64,000 nucleotides of DNA from CAVYXK01 sp963708245. GTDB lineage: Bacteria; Pseudomonadota; Alphaproteobacteria; Acetobacterales; Acetobacteraceae. The position numbers were made by a program, and so were the translations under genes. Positions 45,831 to 53,876 of this stretch are shown piece after piece. How positions within the stretch are numbered: the stretch's first letter is position 1; every line of letters starts with the position of its first letter. Below the pieces are notes generated by a model. The model did no database searches. It saw only the letters and a program-made list of their open reading frames with translations, and was not told the origin of the DNA. The DNA lies in assembly GCA_963708245.1 (NCBI GenBank), contig OY970201.1:930001-994000 (forward strand), in the 5' to 3' direction.

Positions 45831-46014
45831 GGGCTCGACGGGGTCAACTTCTTCGTCGCCGCGGTGCAGACCGGCTTCGGCTCCTTCGTCACCGTCTATC
45901 TCGTGAAAAACCAGTGGCCGCTGGAGGCGATCGGCTTTGCGCTGACCATCGCCACGCTGAGCAGCCTGTTCAGCCAGATCCCCGCTGGCGCCGCGCGCAC
46001 CGGATCGCGATGAG
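45831..46014 (+). pseudogene. N-terminal fragment of an MFS transporter
   Basis: The frame gives LDGVNFFVAAVQTGFGSFVT, VYLVKNQWPLEAIGF and SSLFSQIPAGA, the first two helices and motif A region of an MFS subfamily, then breaks. It fits the missing front of the MFS C-terminal half at 35.6-36.1 kb but is on the opposite strand. Confidence 0.65.
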
Positions 46015-46015
46015 C

Positions 46016-46206
46016 CGAAGTGGCAGTGGGTTTCACCGGGCGCGATCACCGCGACAGTGCTTTGGCTCGTTTCCTCTATCTTGTTCAGCGTGTACGTTTC
46101 ACATTTCGACAGCTATAACAAGACGTACGGTTCGCTCGGCGCGATCATCGTGCTGCTGACCTGGCTCTGGATATCAGTATCCGCCGTGTTGCTGGGTGCG
46201 GAGTTC
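46016..46206 (+). pseudogene. Fragment of a YihY/BrkB-family membrane protein
   Basis: About 63 codons read WQWVSPGAITATVLWLVSSI, SHFDSYNKTYGSLGAIIVLL, then LWISVSAVLLGAEF, the conserved last helices of YihY/BrkB proteins. Both ends are truncated: it begins at the MFS fragment's break and switches in frame into RND sequence after GAEF. Confidence 0.75.
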
Positions 46207-46321
46207 ATCCTCGGCGTGCTGCCGCTCGTGTTCGCCACCGGCGCCGCGGCGCCGTGCTGCAGCGGCTGGAGGAGCGGGTGCGCAAGCCGCGCGTGGCGCC
46301 GGTACCCCAACCGGCGAAGTG
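46204..46321 (+). pseudogene. RND transporter 3'-end fragment (copy B)
   Basis: FILGVLPLVFATGA matches the penultimate helix of pump 2. About 90 bases are then missing and the last 70 bases of the gene follow, ending at the equivalent TGA. It belongs to the duplicated segment and is not functional. Confidence 0.8.
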
Positions 46322-46565
46322 ATAGGATGGGATCTGGCGCGGACGGGCTTGAGTGACGCAGTCTCTTTACGTGGACGGGCTATCGCGCCTGAGGTCGCCA
46401 ATCGCGACCACGAGTTTGTCAACTGACAGCTTGATCCAGATCAATGTCGCACCGGCCATGCGGCATTACACACGCCGCCTCGAGCGACCACCGGGCAAAA
46501 CGCACAGGGTATGACGACTACGCTGGTGCCAAGCCGAACGCCGTACCCTGCGCACGCGCCCAACG
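46253..46565. repeat. Copy B of the duplicated segment
   Basis: The direct repeat of 42375-42673, ending about 70 bases before the hbd start. The conserved FNR-like box lies in it. Copy B has an extra CACAGGGTATGA-type insertion near 46500. Confidence 0.9.
46431..46444. promoter_or_regulatory. Perfect FNR/FixK-type box, copy B
   Basis: TTGATCCAGATCAA, identical to copy A, about 190 bases before hbd. It gives hbd the same potential low-oxygen control as the HAD-GH65 operon. Confidence 0.6.
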
Positions 46566-46633
46566 TAAGGAGATGCGAGTCGCAGTAGTTTTAGGGTGGG
46601 ACGGCCAATCCAAGTCAGCGAAGGAGCACAGAA

Positions 46634-47485
46634 ATGTCCATTGATACTATCGGTGTCGTCGGGGCGGGAACGATGGGCACCGGCATCGCCCAGGTCGCAG
46701 CCGCAGCCGGATACAAGGTGGCCCTGATAGACGTGAACGCAAACGCCCTTACCAAGGCCATGGAACGCATCAGCTCAGGTTTCGACCGCGTTGTCAAGAA
46801 GGGGCAGATGACCCCAGAGGCCAAACAGGCAGCAATCAGTCTTATCAATACGGCAAGGGATTACGACATCCTCACACCCGCGGATCTCATCGTTGAAGCC
46901 GCGACGGAAAACGCGGATGTCAAAGAAAAAATCGTTCAGGCCGTGGATAAGGTTGTGCGGGCTGATGCCATCATAGGCACCAACACGTCCTCGGTTTCCA
47001 TCACCCGGCTTGCCGCGTGCGTCTCCAATCCAGGCCGATTTATCGGGCTGCACTTCTTCAATCCTGTGCCGGTGATGAAGCTTATCGAGGTGGTGCGCGG
47101 CTTGCAGACCACCGACGCAACGCATGATGCGGCGATCAGCATTTCGCAAAAGCTGGGCAAGACTCCGATCTCCGTAAAGAACATGCCTGGCTTCGTGGTA
47201 AACCGGCTGCTGATTCCCATGATCAACGAGGCGTTTTTCGCCCTTGCCGAGGGCGACGCCAGCGCCGAAGCAATCGACCAAGGGATGAAGCTCGGATGCA
47301 ACCACCCAATGGGTCCCCTGGCCCTCGCCGATCTGATCGGGTTGGACGTACTGCTGTCGGTCATGGAAGTGCTGCATCGCGATCTTGGTGACGACAAGTA
47401 CCGTCCCTGCCCAAATCTGCGGGAAATGGTTGAGGCGGGATACCTCGGTCGCAAGACGAAGCGTGGCGTTTTCCAGTATCAATGA
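46634..47485 (+). CDS. hbd: 3-hydroxybutyryl-CoA dehydrogenase
   Basis: The 283-aa enzyme interconverts 3-hydroxybutyryl-CoA and acetoacetyl-CoA. The NAD-binding GAGTMGTGIAQVAAAAGY, the TNTSSVSITRLA segment and the catalytic HFFNPVPVMKLIEVV (His) with PGFVVNRLL are complete. The length is that of stand-alone PaaH/Hbd proteins. GAAGGAG precedes the ATG. Base composition is lower in GC than the surrounding genes, suggesting transfer. A following DUF3141 (PHB-synthase-like) fragment fits a polyhydroxybutyrate or fermentation context. Confidence 0.93.
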   Translation: MSIDTIGVVGAGTMGTGIAQVAAAAGYKVALIDVNANALTKAMERISSGFDRVVKKGQMTPEAKQAAISLINTARDYDILTPADLIVEAATENADVKEKIVQAVDKVVRADAIIGTNTSSVSITRLAACVSNPGRFIGLHFFNPVPVMKLIEVVRGLQTTDATHDAAISISQKLGKTPISVKNMPGFVVNRLLIPMINEAFFALAEGDASAEAIDQGMKLGCNHPMGPLALADLIGLDVLLSVMEVLHRDLGDDKYRPCPNLREMVEAGYLGRKTKRGVFQYQ

Positions 47486-47498
47486 TCGGGGGTTGACG

Positions 47499-47852
47499 AT
47501 GACAACACCAAGCCCGGCTGCCATGCAGTCCATTCGCCAATGGGCGATCCGGTATCGGAATACTGCATCGACGCTTGGCAGCGTACAGGTACTATTTCTG
47601 GACGGACTGGGCCAGCGCGGCAACAACTTCTTCGAAGAGAACGCCCGCGAGGTGCCGCATGTCCTCAGTTTCGATGCCGAGCTGCTGATCGACGGACGGA
47701 CGCTGGAACGGCCCGTCAACTGTGGCCTGGCGCGGATCATCCCACCGGCCGACATGACCATCGACGACCGCAAGCGCCCCTTCATCGTCTTCGATCCACG
47801 TGCCGGCCAGGTACCCGGCATCGGCGGCATGAAACATGACAGCGAGATCGGC
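47499..47852 (+). pseudogene. N-terminal fragment of a DUF3141 protein
   Basis: About 118 codons match the start of DUF3141 (PHB-synthase-like alpha/beta) proteins: VLFLDGLGQRGNNFFEENAR, DGRTLERPVNCGLARIIPP and FIVFDPRAGQVPGIGGMKHD. After HDSEIG the frame runs without a stop into an unrelated membrane protein, so the remaining several hundred residues of DUF3141 are lost. It has its own ATG just after hbd. Confidence 0.8.
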
Positions 47853-49549
47853 GAAGGAAAATCGCTCTTTAATAGCCGGCTCGTGGTGGGGGTCGTGGTC
47901 GGGCTATTCATTTTGCTGCCGGTCCTTGGACATGAGGGGTGGCCATATAATCATGACGGCACCCGTCCGCTGACGCGCATGGCAATTGTGGCGTCTCATT
48001 GGCGTATGGGACAGTTAATACCTGTTTGGGCCACGTCGACAGTTATGGGGTATGGCTCACCTTCGCCGATCCTCTACAATAAGACTGGCACCTATGTATC
48101 TGCTCTTTTGTATCTATTTATTCGCGACGGCAAAATGGCGCTTTGTGCGACCCTCCTATTTTTTCTCATTGTCGGCTTCCTTGGCGCTGCGGCCTGTGTA
48201 CGGCTAGCGTGCGGGACGGTTAGTCTACTGCTCGAATCATTTGCCGGATTCATGCTGGTTTCCTGCAACTATACTACTACTGATTGGCTCGTTCGTGGCG
48301 ACGATGCGGAATTTGCCGCGATGATGCTAGCGCCATGGCTGTTCTTGTGGTGCCTGCGATTACTGGGAGACGGCCTCTGGTCACCTTGGCTGGGAGCGCT
48401 CCTTGCTGTCATGGCTTTAACTCATTCAGTGATAGGGTTGTTTTGCCTGATCCCTATCGGGCTTGCCGTGGGACTAGCAGTCGTGCGGTGGCGCCGCCGA
48501 TCTTTCGCTTGGTGCCCGCCGATAATCACTAGTATTATCGTTTTTTGGCAATGACATTACCATTTGCTGTTCCGATGGCCGCGATGTTCAATTATGGAAG
48601 AGTAGACTTTTTCTTAGTCTATTCACCGCAAACACATATTGTGCCGATGTTGCGGTACTTTTGGGACAATGAGTGGTCTTGGGTGGGCAAGGAATGGGTC
48701 GGCCTCAGCCTGCAAATCGACAGCGGACTGCTACTCGCCTTTATTGGTATGCTGATAACGTTCGCGTGGCGGCACGGCACGGACGCTCAGGACACCCTCA
48801 GGGTCGCTTGGTCCATCACATTATTGACGCTCGTTATCATCATAATGATGGCCCTCCAGACGCGCGCTGCTCTTGTGGTGTTCGAGTGGTTGCCGGGCGC
48901 GCGTTACATTCAATTCCCGTGGCGCTTGCTCCTCTTCGTCAGCATCAGCCTCGTGCTCTGCGCCGCAATCCTTCTTAACCAAGTGCGACTCATTCACTCA
49001 CCTCGGTTGGCCATCGCGCTTGGGCTCGCGCTCATGGTATCCACATTAGCTAACAAACCCTGGTGGGTGGGTATGCCAAGACCCTGGTTCAGTCCGGCTG
49101 AAGTTGCTGCAGCATTACATTCGACGTATGATTCCGATCCTCCTGAATACTTTCCCCGCATGACAGGTGTGGCATCGAACCCATGGCCCGGCTGGGGCCC
49201 AGCCGCTCAGGCTTTGCGCGATCTACGACAGCGTTTTCCATATACTTGCCAGGTAACGCTGCTTGACAACTTGGACGGGGAGCGTGCCAAGGCGCGGATC
49301 AGTGTCTCCTGCGCCACATCCGGTACGGCAGCGCTCCCAGCATTTCTGGTACGCGGCTTACGGGTGGAGGCAAACCGAGTTCCGATCGTTGCTAGCCGAA
49401 GCTGCCAAGATCCGCGCGCCCTCGTCGAGCTTCCTGCCGGCACAAGCCTGCTCACGCTTCGCTTCCCAACATGGTGGTCTGTCATGGCGGCCCTCGTGTC
49501 GGGCACCAAAGTATTGGATATTTCCCGCTGTGCTTCAGGAGATGCATAA
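47853..49549 (+). pseudogene. Frameshifted polytopic membrane protein (6-pyruvoyl-tetrahydropterin-synthase-related type)
   Basis: The first half (LFNSRLVVGVVVGLFILLPV, then HDGTRPLTRMAIVASHWRMG and GYGSPSPILYNKTGTY) has many TM helices. It stops at 48554. From a run of six T at 48541-48546 the coding continues in another frame (AMTLPFAVPMAAMF, then ARYIQFPWRLLLFVSISLVL) to a TAA at 49549. One added or lost T restores a protein of about 560 aa resembling the GT39-like membrane family labelled 6-pyruvoyl-tetrahydropterin-synthase-related. The true start is unknown, since the front is fused to DUF3141. GC is low and codon use is unlike the neighbours, so this is probably imported DNA. Confidence 0.7.
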
Positions 49550-49974
49550 TGACATCGTAAGTCGCAGTAAGAACGCCGGTTACCGTCAGCGTGATTACAG
49601 AGGCCGCCTACTTCCCACCCTTGGGAAACAGGAGAAAGGTGGCCCTCGACGGCAGGCTTGGCCCGGCGCCGCGTTACCCGCATGAGCCGGACCAGGAAAA
49701 CGGCGGCCGGGTGGTCTTCGAGCCCGACGAGGGCAAGGTCCTGGCCGTCCTGGCCGTCAACGGCGATACCGATATGGCTACCGTCGCTGCCGAGCCGGTG
49801 CCGGCCGCACCCGTTGTGCCGTCGAACTGACCAAACAGTTCCTTCTGCGCGAGAGCGGCGCCGGGCGGTGGCGGGGGGTAGAGGCGAGCTCTCCGAACTT
49901 CCGCAGAACCCAAGGGAACGCCACGCCGTCTGGCTTAACGCCCACGCCAGGCCGCCCGTCTTTTGGATGATGAC

Positions 49975-50062
49975 GTCGGCGACGGCGAACTGCGACTGCT
50001 CGGAATCCACTGCTCGCCGACGCGCATCGTCAATCGCATAGAGGACGGTGCACCCACCTGCT
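49975..50062 (+). pseudogene. Cupin C-terminal remnant
   Basis: GELRLLGIHCSPTRIVNRIE closely parallels the end of the intact cupin at 50.2-50.5 kb (DDLRLLGIHCWPTRIVNRLE). The barrel part upstream is unreadable in frame. Confidence 0.6.
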
Positions 50063-50086
50063 GATCGGACGGCGTCGCACCGTGCG

Positions 50087-50141
50087 CCACAGAGACTGCG
50101 GTCGGAGCCCGGGGCTGATGAAGGCACATCTCGGGGTGTGA
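50087..50141 (+). pseudogene. livF 3'-end remnant
   Basis: The DNA reads MKAHLGV and stop in the frame and with the base pattern of the intact livF end at 56.4 kb. It suggests a second liv operon copy once lay here, directly before the cupin. Confidence 0.6.
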
Positions 50142-50201
50142 ACAGCCGCTCCGGCGGGCGCAGCAGCGCAGTACTCTGAGCCGCCACTTGCGCCTGTTGC
50201 C

Positions 50202-50537
50202 ATGCTTCCTGCATTGCCGCTCACCGGCGATGACGGATTACCAGTGTTCACCGGCGTGCAGACCCGCCGCCCCGGCTATCGGACGCCGCTGCATTCGCAT
50301 CCCTACATTGAGTACCTGTTCGTCATCGACGGCACGGCCGAGGCTTGGCTGGCCGGCGATGAGGACCGGCCAGCGCGCCTCGGACCCGGTGACATGGTCG
50401 CTCTACCGGCCAACTCGCCGCACGCATTCCGCAACGCGGGTACCGACGACTTGCGCCTGCTCGGCATCCACTGCTGGCCCACGCGCATCGTCAACCGACT
50501 TGAGGGCGGCCCCAGCGCATCTCTGGAAACGAACTGA
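50202..50537 (+). CDS. Small cupin-domain protein
   Basis: A 111-aa single-domain cupin. Motif 1 is TPLHSHPYIEYLFVIDGTAE, with His-His-Glu metal ligands in HSHPYIE, and motif 2 is RLGPGDMVALPANSPHAFRN, with the final His. Function is unknown: such proteins may be isomerases, decarboxylases or metal sensors. It is convergent with the binding-protein gene and sits after livF debris, so it may once have belonged to a liv operon. Confidence 0.8.
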   Translation: MLPALPLTGDDGLPVFTGVQTRRPGYRTPLHSHPYIEYLFVIDGTAEAWLAGDEDRPARLGPGDMVALPANSPHAFRNAGTDDLRLLGIHCWPTRIVNRLEGGPSASLETN

Positions 50538-50570
50538 TCCAACCTCGCGGGGGGAAAAGCCAGCCGCTCG

Positions 50571-50600
50571 CGCAGGCCAGGAGGCCAGCCTCCTGACCTG
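50571..50600. terminator. Hairpin between cupin and binding-protein genes
   Basis: CAGGAGG-CCAG-CCTCCTG (50577-50594) is extended by GCAGG/CCTGC after one mismatch, giving a 13-position stem with a 4-base loop between two convergent stops. No T-run. Confidence 0.6.
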
Positions 50601-50608
50601 CGCCTCGC

Positions 50609-51958
50609 TCAAACGTATGGACCGAGCTTGCAGCCGAATGCGTCCGGCGCCTGCATCAGACCTTCGCCGGGGACAATCTCGATAACATCCCAGTAGTCAT
50701 CGGGGGACTTCATCGCCGAAGGAGCCTTCCCGCGCTGGATGATCACCGGTCGGACAAGCTGATGATCCTCTGCGCGGAACCACACATCACCGACCAGCGA
50801 GTCGAAATGCTCGCCCTTCTCATACGTCTTGATGACCTCCGGCGGATTGAACGTGCCGGCCTCGGAAACCATGCGTGCCCAGCAGGCAAGCTGCATGTAT
50901 CCGGCTTCCGCGCTCCAGTCCGGAATGTAGTTGTACATCTTCTGAAACGCATCGGCGAACATCTTGGACAGCGGATATTTGTCGCCGATCGTCCACCACC
51001 AGTCGGTGGCGGTGAAGACGCCAGCCGTCAATTCGGGCCCCACATCCCTGGCCAGGAACGGTACCGAATACGCGACCACAAGCGTCATCTTCTTCAGGAT
51101 ACCGAAGCCGTTCGCCTGCTTGATCGACTGGACCGCATCGTTGCCCCAGTTAATATTCACCACTACGTCGGCCCCACTGTTAGCGACATTCAGCAGGTAA
51201 GAACTGAAATCGGTCGTGCCGAGCGGGGACACCTGGTTGGTCACCATCGTCCAGCCGCCCTTTTTGAGATATTCCAGCATCGACGCCTGCACGGTGTGAC
51301 CATACGTGTAGTCCGGAGTCATGAAGGCGATCTTCTTGTTCTGCCCGATGTTCTTGATCAGCACCGGGCTCAGCGCGGCGGACGAGGTCTGCCCGTAGAA
51401 GCAGGTGCGGAACGAGTACCGCACGCAATCCTTGCCGGTGGTGTCGTTGGAACCGGACACGCCGGGCAGGTAGATCACCTTCGCTCGCTGGCCGAATTTG
51501 TTGTCCGCCACCGCCTCGGCGCTGGAGCACGAGCCGGTGAGCAGGATCGCCTTATTGTCGGACACGAAGCGCGACAGATTCTGTACGGCGACATTCGGGT
51601 TGGCCTGCGAATCGGCGACGCCGAACGTCACCTCCTTGCCGAGCAGCCCCTTGGTCACCTTGGGCGCCATCGTGCGGATCAGCTCGTTCCCCTGATTGAT
51701 GTGCTCGATCGCGAGCTGATAGCCCTTCAGCTCGTCCTCGCCCTGCACGGCATAGGATCCGGTGCGCGGAACGCTGATACCGATGAAGACAGAGTTGCCC
51801 TGCACCCCAGCCGGCCAGGTCCCGACCGGGGTCTGGTCCTGCGCTAGGACCGGGCGCGGCAGCCCTGCGAGCCCGGCGCTGCCGGCCAGCCCAGCGCCGA
51901 GCCTCATGATGTCGCGCCGCGACAGCGGCAGGTGCGGTGTGTCGGCCCCGATCGTCAT
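50609..51958 (-). CDS. Branched-chain amino acid/amide-type ABC substrate-binding protein
   Basis: A Peripla_BP_6 protein of about 450 aa. The signal SRRDIMRLGAGLAGSAGLAG has twin Arg (likely Tat) and ends LAQ. The first strand GISVPRTGSYAVQG, the GSCSSAEAVA pocket and the hinge region TPDYTYGHTVQ fit the HAAT family. The start is taken at the Met 14 residues before the RR pair. A longer frame upstream lacks a signal context. It lies divergently from the liv permease/ATPase operon, which begins about 1 kb away after a decayed paralogue. Confidence 0.9.
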   Translation of the reverse strand: MTIGADTPHLPLSRRDIMRLGAGLAGSAGLAGLPRPVLAQDQTPVGTWPAGVQGNSVFIGISVPRTGSYAVQGEDELKGYQLAIEHINQGNELIRTMAPKVTKGLLGKEVTFGVADSQANPNVAVQNLSRFVSDNKAILLTGSCSSAEAVADNKFGQRAKVIYLPGVSGSNDTTGKDCVRYSFRTCFYGQTSSAALSPVLIKNIGQNKKIAFMTPDYTYGHTVQASMLEYLKKGGWTMVTNQVSPLGTTDFSSYLLNVANSGADVVVNINWGNDAVQSIKQANGFGILKKMTLVVAYSVPFLARDVGPELTAGVFTATDWWWTIGDKYPLSKMFADAFQKMYNYIPDWSAEAGYMQLACWARMVSEAGTFNPPEVIKTYEKGEHFDSLVGDVWFRAEDHQLVRPVIIQRGKAPSAMKSPDDYWDVIEIVPGEGLMQAPDAFGCKLGPYV

Positions 51959-52179
51959 GGCTGCGGTCTCCATCCCTGGGTTTGGCGGTCCCTCGTTGCG
52001 GTCCCGCGGCTTCGCCCATACGGCCGCACCCGCCAGTCGCGCAAGGGGCACGCGCTTGAGAAAGCTTAGTTTCTGCTCTATCGCACCGTCCGGTGCCGCG
52101 GCCAAGGAGGCAGGTGCAGAGGCTTGGGGCTTGTTGCAACGCAACATAGAGAGATGCCAATGCAAAGCGTTCAGTCAGA

Positions 52180-52976
52180 GGCTGCTATGCTGCGGCACGG
52201 CACGCAGGTCGCCGATTCCCGAGCCGCAGCCGAACGTCGCCGTGCAGGCGCAAACGCAGTTCATCCAGCAGAAGAAGGCTATCATGATCACCGCTACTTC
52301 TCCAGCGCAACGGCTGTCGCGATGGAGGAGCTGGCGCAGCGCGAGAAAGTGCTGAACATGGTGGGCGGCAGCGGTTCGAATGACACCACCGGCAAGGACC
52401 GCCAGCGCTATTCTTTCCGTTCACCGCCGTCTGCCTACATGGCGTGCAAGGCACTCGCGCCAGTACCTGGGGAAAAAACTTGGACACAACCTGAAGGCGG
52501 CGTTCTGGTACCCCACTACACCTATGGCCAGCCGGTCTATGAGTCGATGGTCGAATTCACCAAACCGTTCGGCTGGACGGCGGCAGCCCAGCAGGTCGTG
52601 TCGCTCGGCACCACCGACTTCAGCTCGGCGCTGCTCAACATCGCGAACAGTGGCGCCGCCGTCTTTTGTCAACGTCGCATTCGGCGGCGACGCGGTGGCA
52701 TCCACCAAACAGGCCGACCAGTTCGGTGTGCTGAAGAAAATGCGTCTGGTGGTGCCCAACATATCCTCGTTCCAGGCGAAAGAGGTCGGCGCGCAACTGA
52801 TGCAGGGCGTCTATGAAACGTTCGATTTTTGGTGGACGGTGCCGGTCGTGGTTGGCAAGGCGCCGGGAAAGATGCAAAATGCGGACGATTTCTACGAGGT
52901 GTTAGAGGTCGTCGCCGGTGAGCAGTTGCTGAGCCCGCCCGGAATGTTCGGCTGCCATCTCGGGGCTTATACCTGA
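52180..52976 (+). pseudogene. Decayed paralogous substrate-binding protein
   Basis: Pieces matching the intact binding protein occur in three frames: PNVAVQAQTQFIQQKKAIMI, then GGSGSNDTTGKDRQRYSFR, PHYTYGQPVYESMVEF and GTTDFSSALLNIANSGAAVF, then FGGDAVASTKQADQFGVLKK and WWTVPVV. An internal stretch of about 100 codons is missing before KAPGKMQNADDFYEV. The 5' end is absent. It directly precedes livH in the operon's orientation, so it was probably the original first gene. Confidence 0.85.
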
Positions 52977-53000
52977 CCTGACTGCCGCGAAAGGGGTCCC

Positions 53001-53876
53001 GTGCCCAGCGCGCCGCTATTGATATCGCAGGCCTTCAACGGCTTGGCGCTCGGGACCCTGCTGGCGCTGGTCAGCAGTGGCCTCACCATCATTCTGGGCA
53101 CGCTGGGCGTGCTCAATTTTGCGCATGGCGCCCTCTTCATGCTGGGCGCGTACGCAGTCTTCGTTGCCGCCGCAAAGACGGGTTCGTTCATCGGCGGCGT
53201 GCTGATCGGCACCGTTTTCATGCTACTGGTCGGGGTCGCGTTGGAGCGAGGCCTGATCCGCTGGTTCTATGGCCGCCCGCCAGAGGACCAGATCCTGGTC
53301 ACTTTCGGCGCCGGCATCGTGCTGGTCGAAGCAGTCCGTGCCATCTTCGGCGGCGACAGCCAGCATGTCTCGACGCCCCCTTGGGGGGGCGGGGTCGCGC
53401 AGATCGGCTTCCTGATCTACCCGGCCTATCGGCTGCAACTGATCGGCATTATCGCGGCTCTGCTCGGCATGCTCTACGTCGTGCTCTATCGCACGTCCAT
53501 TGGCTTGGTGGTGCGAGCCGGCATCGAGGATGCGCGCATGGTCGGCATCCTCGGGATCAACGTGCGGCGTGCGTTCCTGCTGGTATTCGCGATCGGTGCG
53601 GCCGCCGCCGGCGTGTCCGGCATGCTCTACGCCCCGATCGTGTCGGTCACTCCCGACATGGGTGCGGAGTTCCTGGTCCAATCGTTTGTAGTGATCGTGA
53701 TCGGCGGTCTGGGCTCATTTCCCGGGGCTGTCGTCGGAGGCATCATCGCCGGCGAGATCATCAGTATTACGAGCGCCTTCAACTCGGCCTACTCGGATGT
53801 GATGCTCTACGCCGTCATGGCGTTGCTGCTGGTGCTGCGCCCGCAGGGGCTGTTCGGTTCCGAAGGGCGCGTATGA
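53001..53876 (+). CDS. livH: Branched-chain amino acid-type ABC permease (LivH)
   Basis: The 291-aa protein has about eight TM segments. The opening LISQAFNGLALGTLLALVSSG, the GLTIILGTLGVLNFAHGALF block, RAGIEDARMVGILGINVRRA (cytoplasmic EAA-like loop) and VVIGGLGSFPGAVVGGIIAG are LivH signatures. GTG start after AAGGGG. Its stop overlaps the start of livM-livG (ATGA). Confidence 0.93.
   Translation: MPSAPLLISQAFNGLALGTLLALVSSGLTIILGTLGVLNFAHGALFMLGAYAVFVAAAKTGSFIGGVLIGTVFMLLVGVALERGLIRWFYGRPPEDQILVTFGAGIVLVEAVRAIFGGDSQHVSTPPWGGGVAQIGFLIYPAYRLQLIGIIAALLGMLYVVLYRTSIGLVVRAGIEDARMVGILGINVRRAFLLVFAIGAAAAGVSGMLYAPIVSVTPDMGAEFLVQSFVVIVIGGLGSFPGAVVGGIIAGEIISITSAFNSAYSDVMLYAVMALLLVLRPQGLFGSEGRV

Larger units (their letters stand above)
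49550..50201. other. Gene-debris region
   Basis: An 80-codon plus-strand frame (49591-49830, ending AAPVVPSN) is unrecognised and weak. Remnants of a cupin and of livF are listed separately. No full gene is supportable. Confidence 0.4.
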
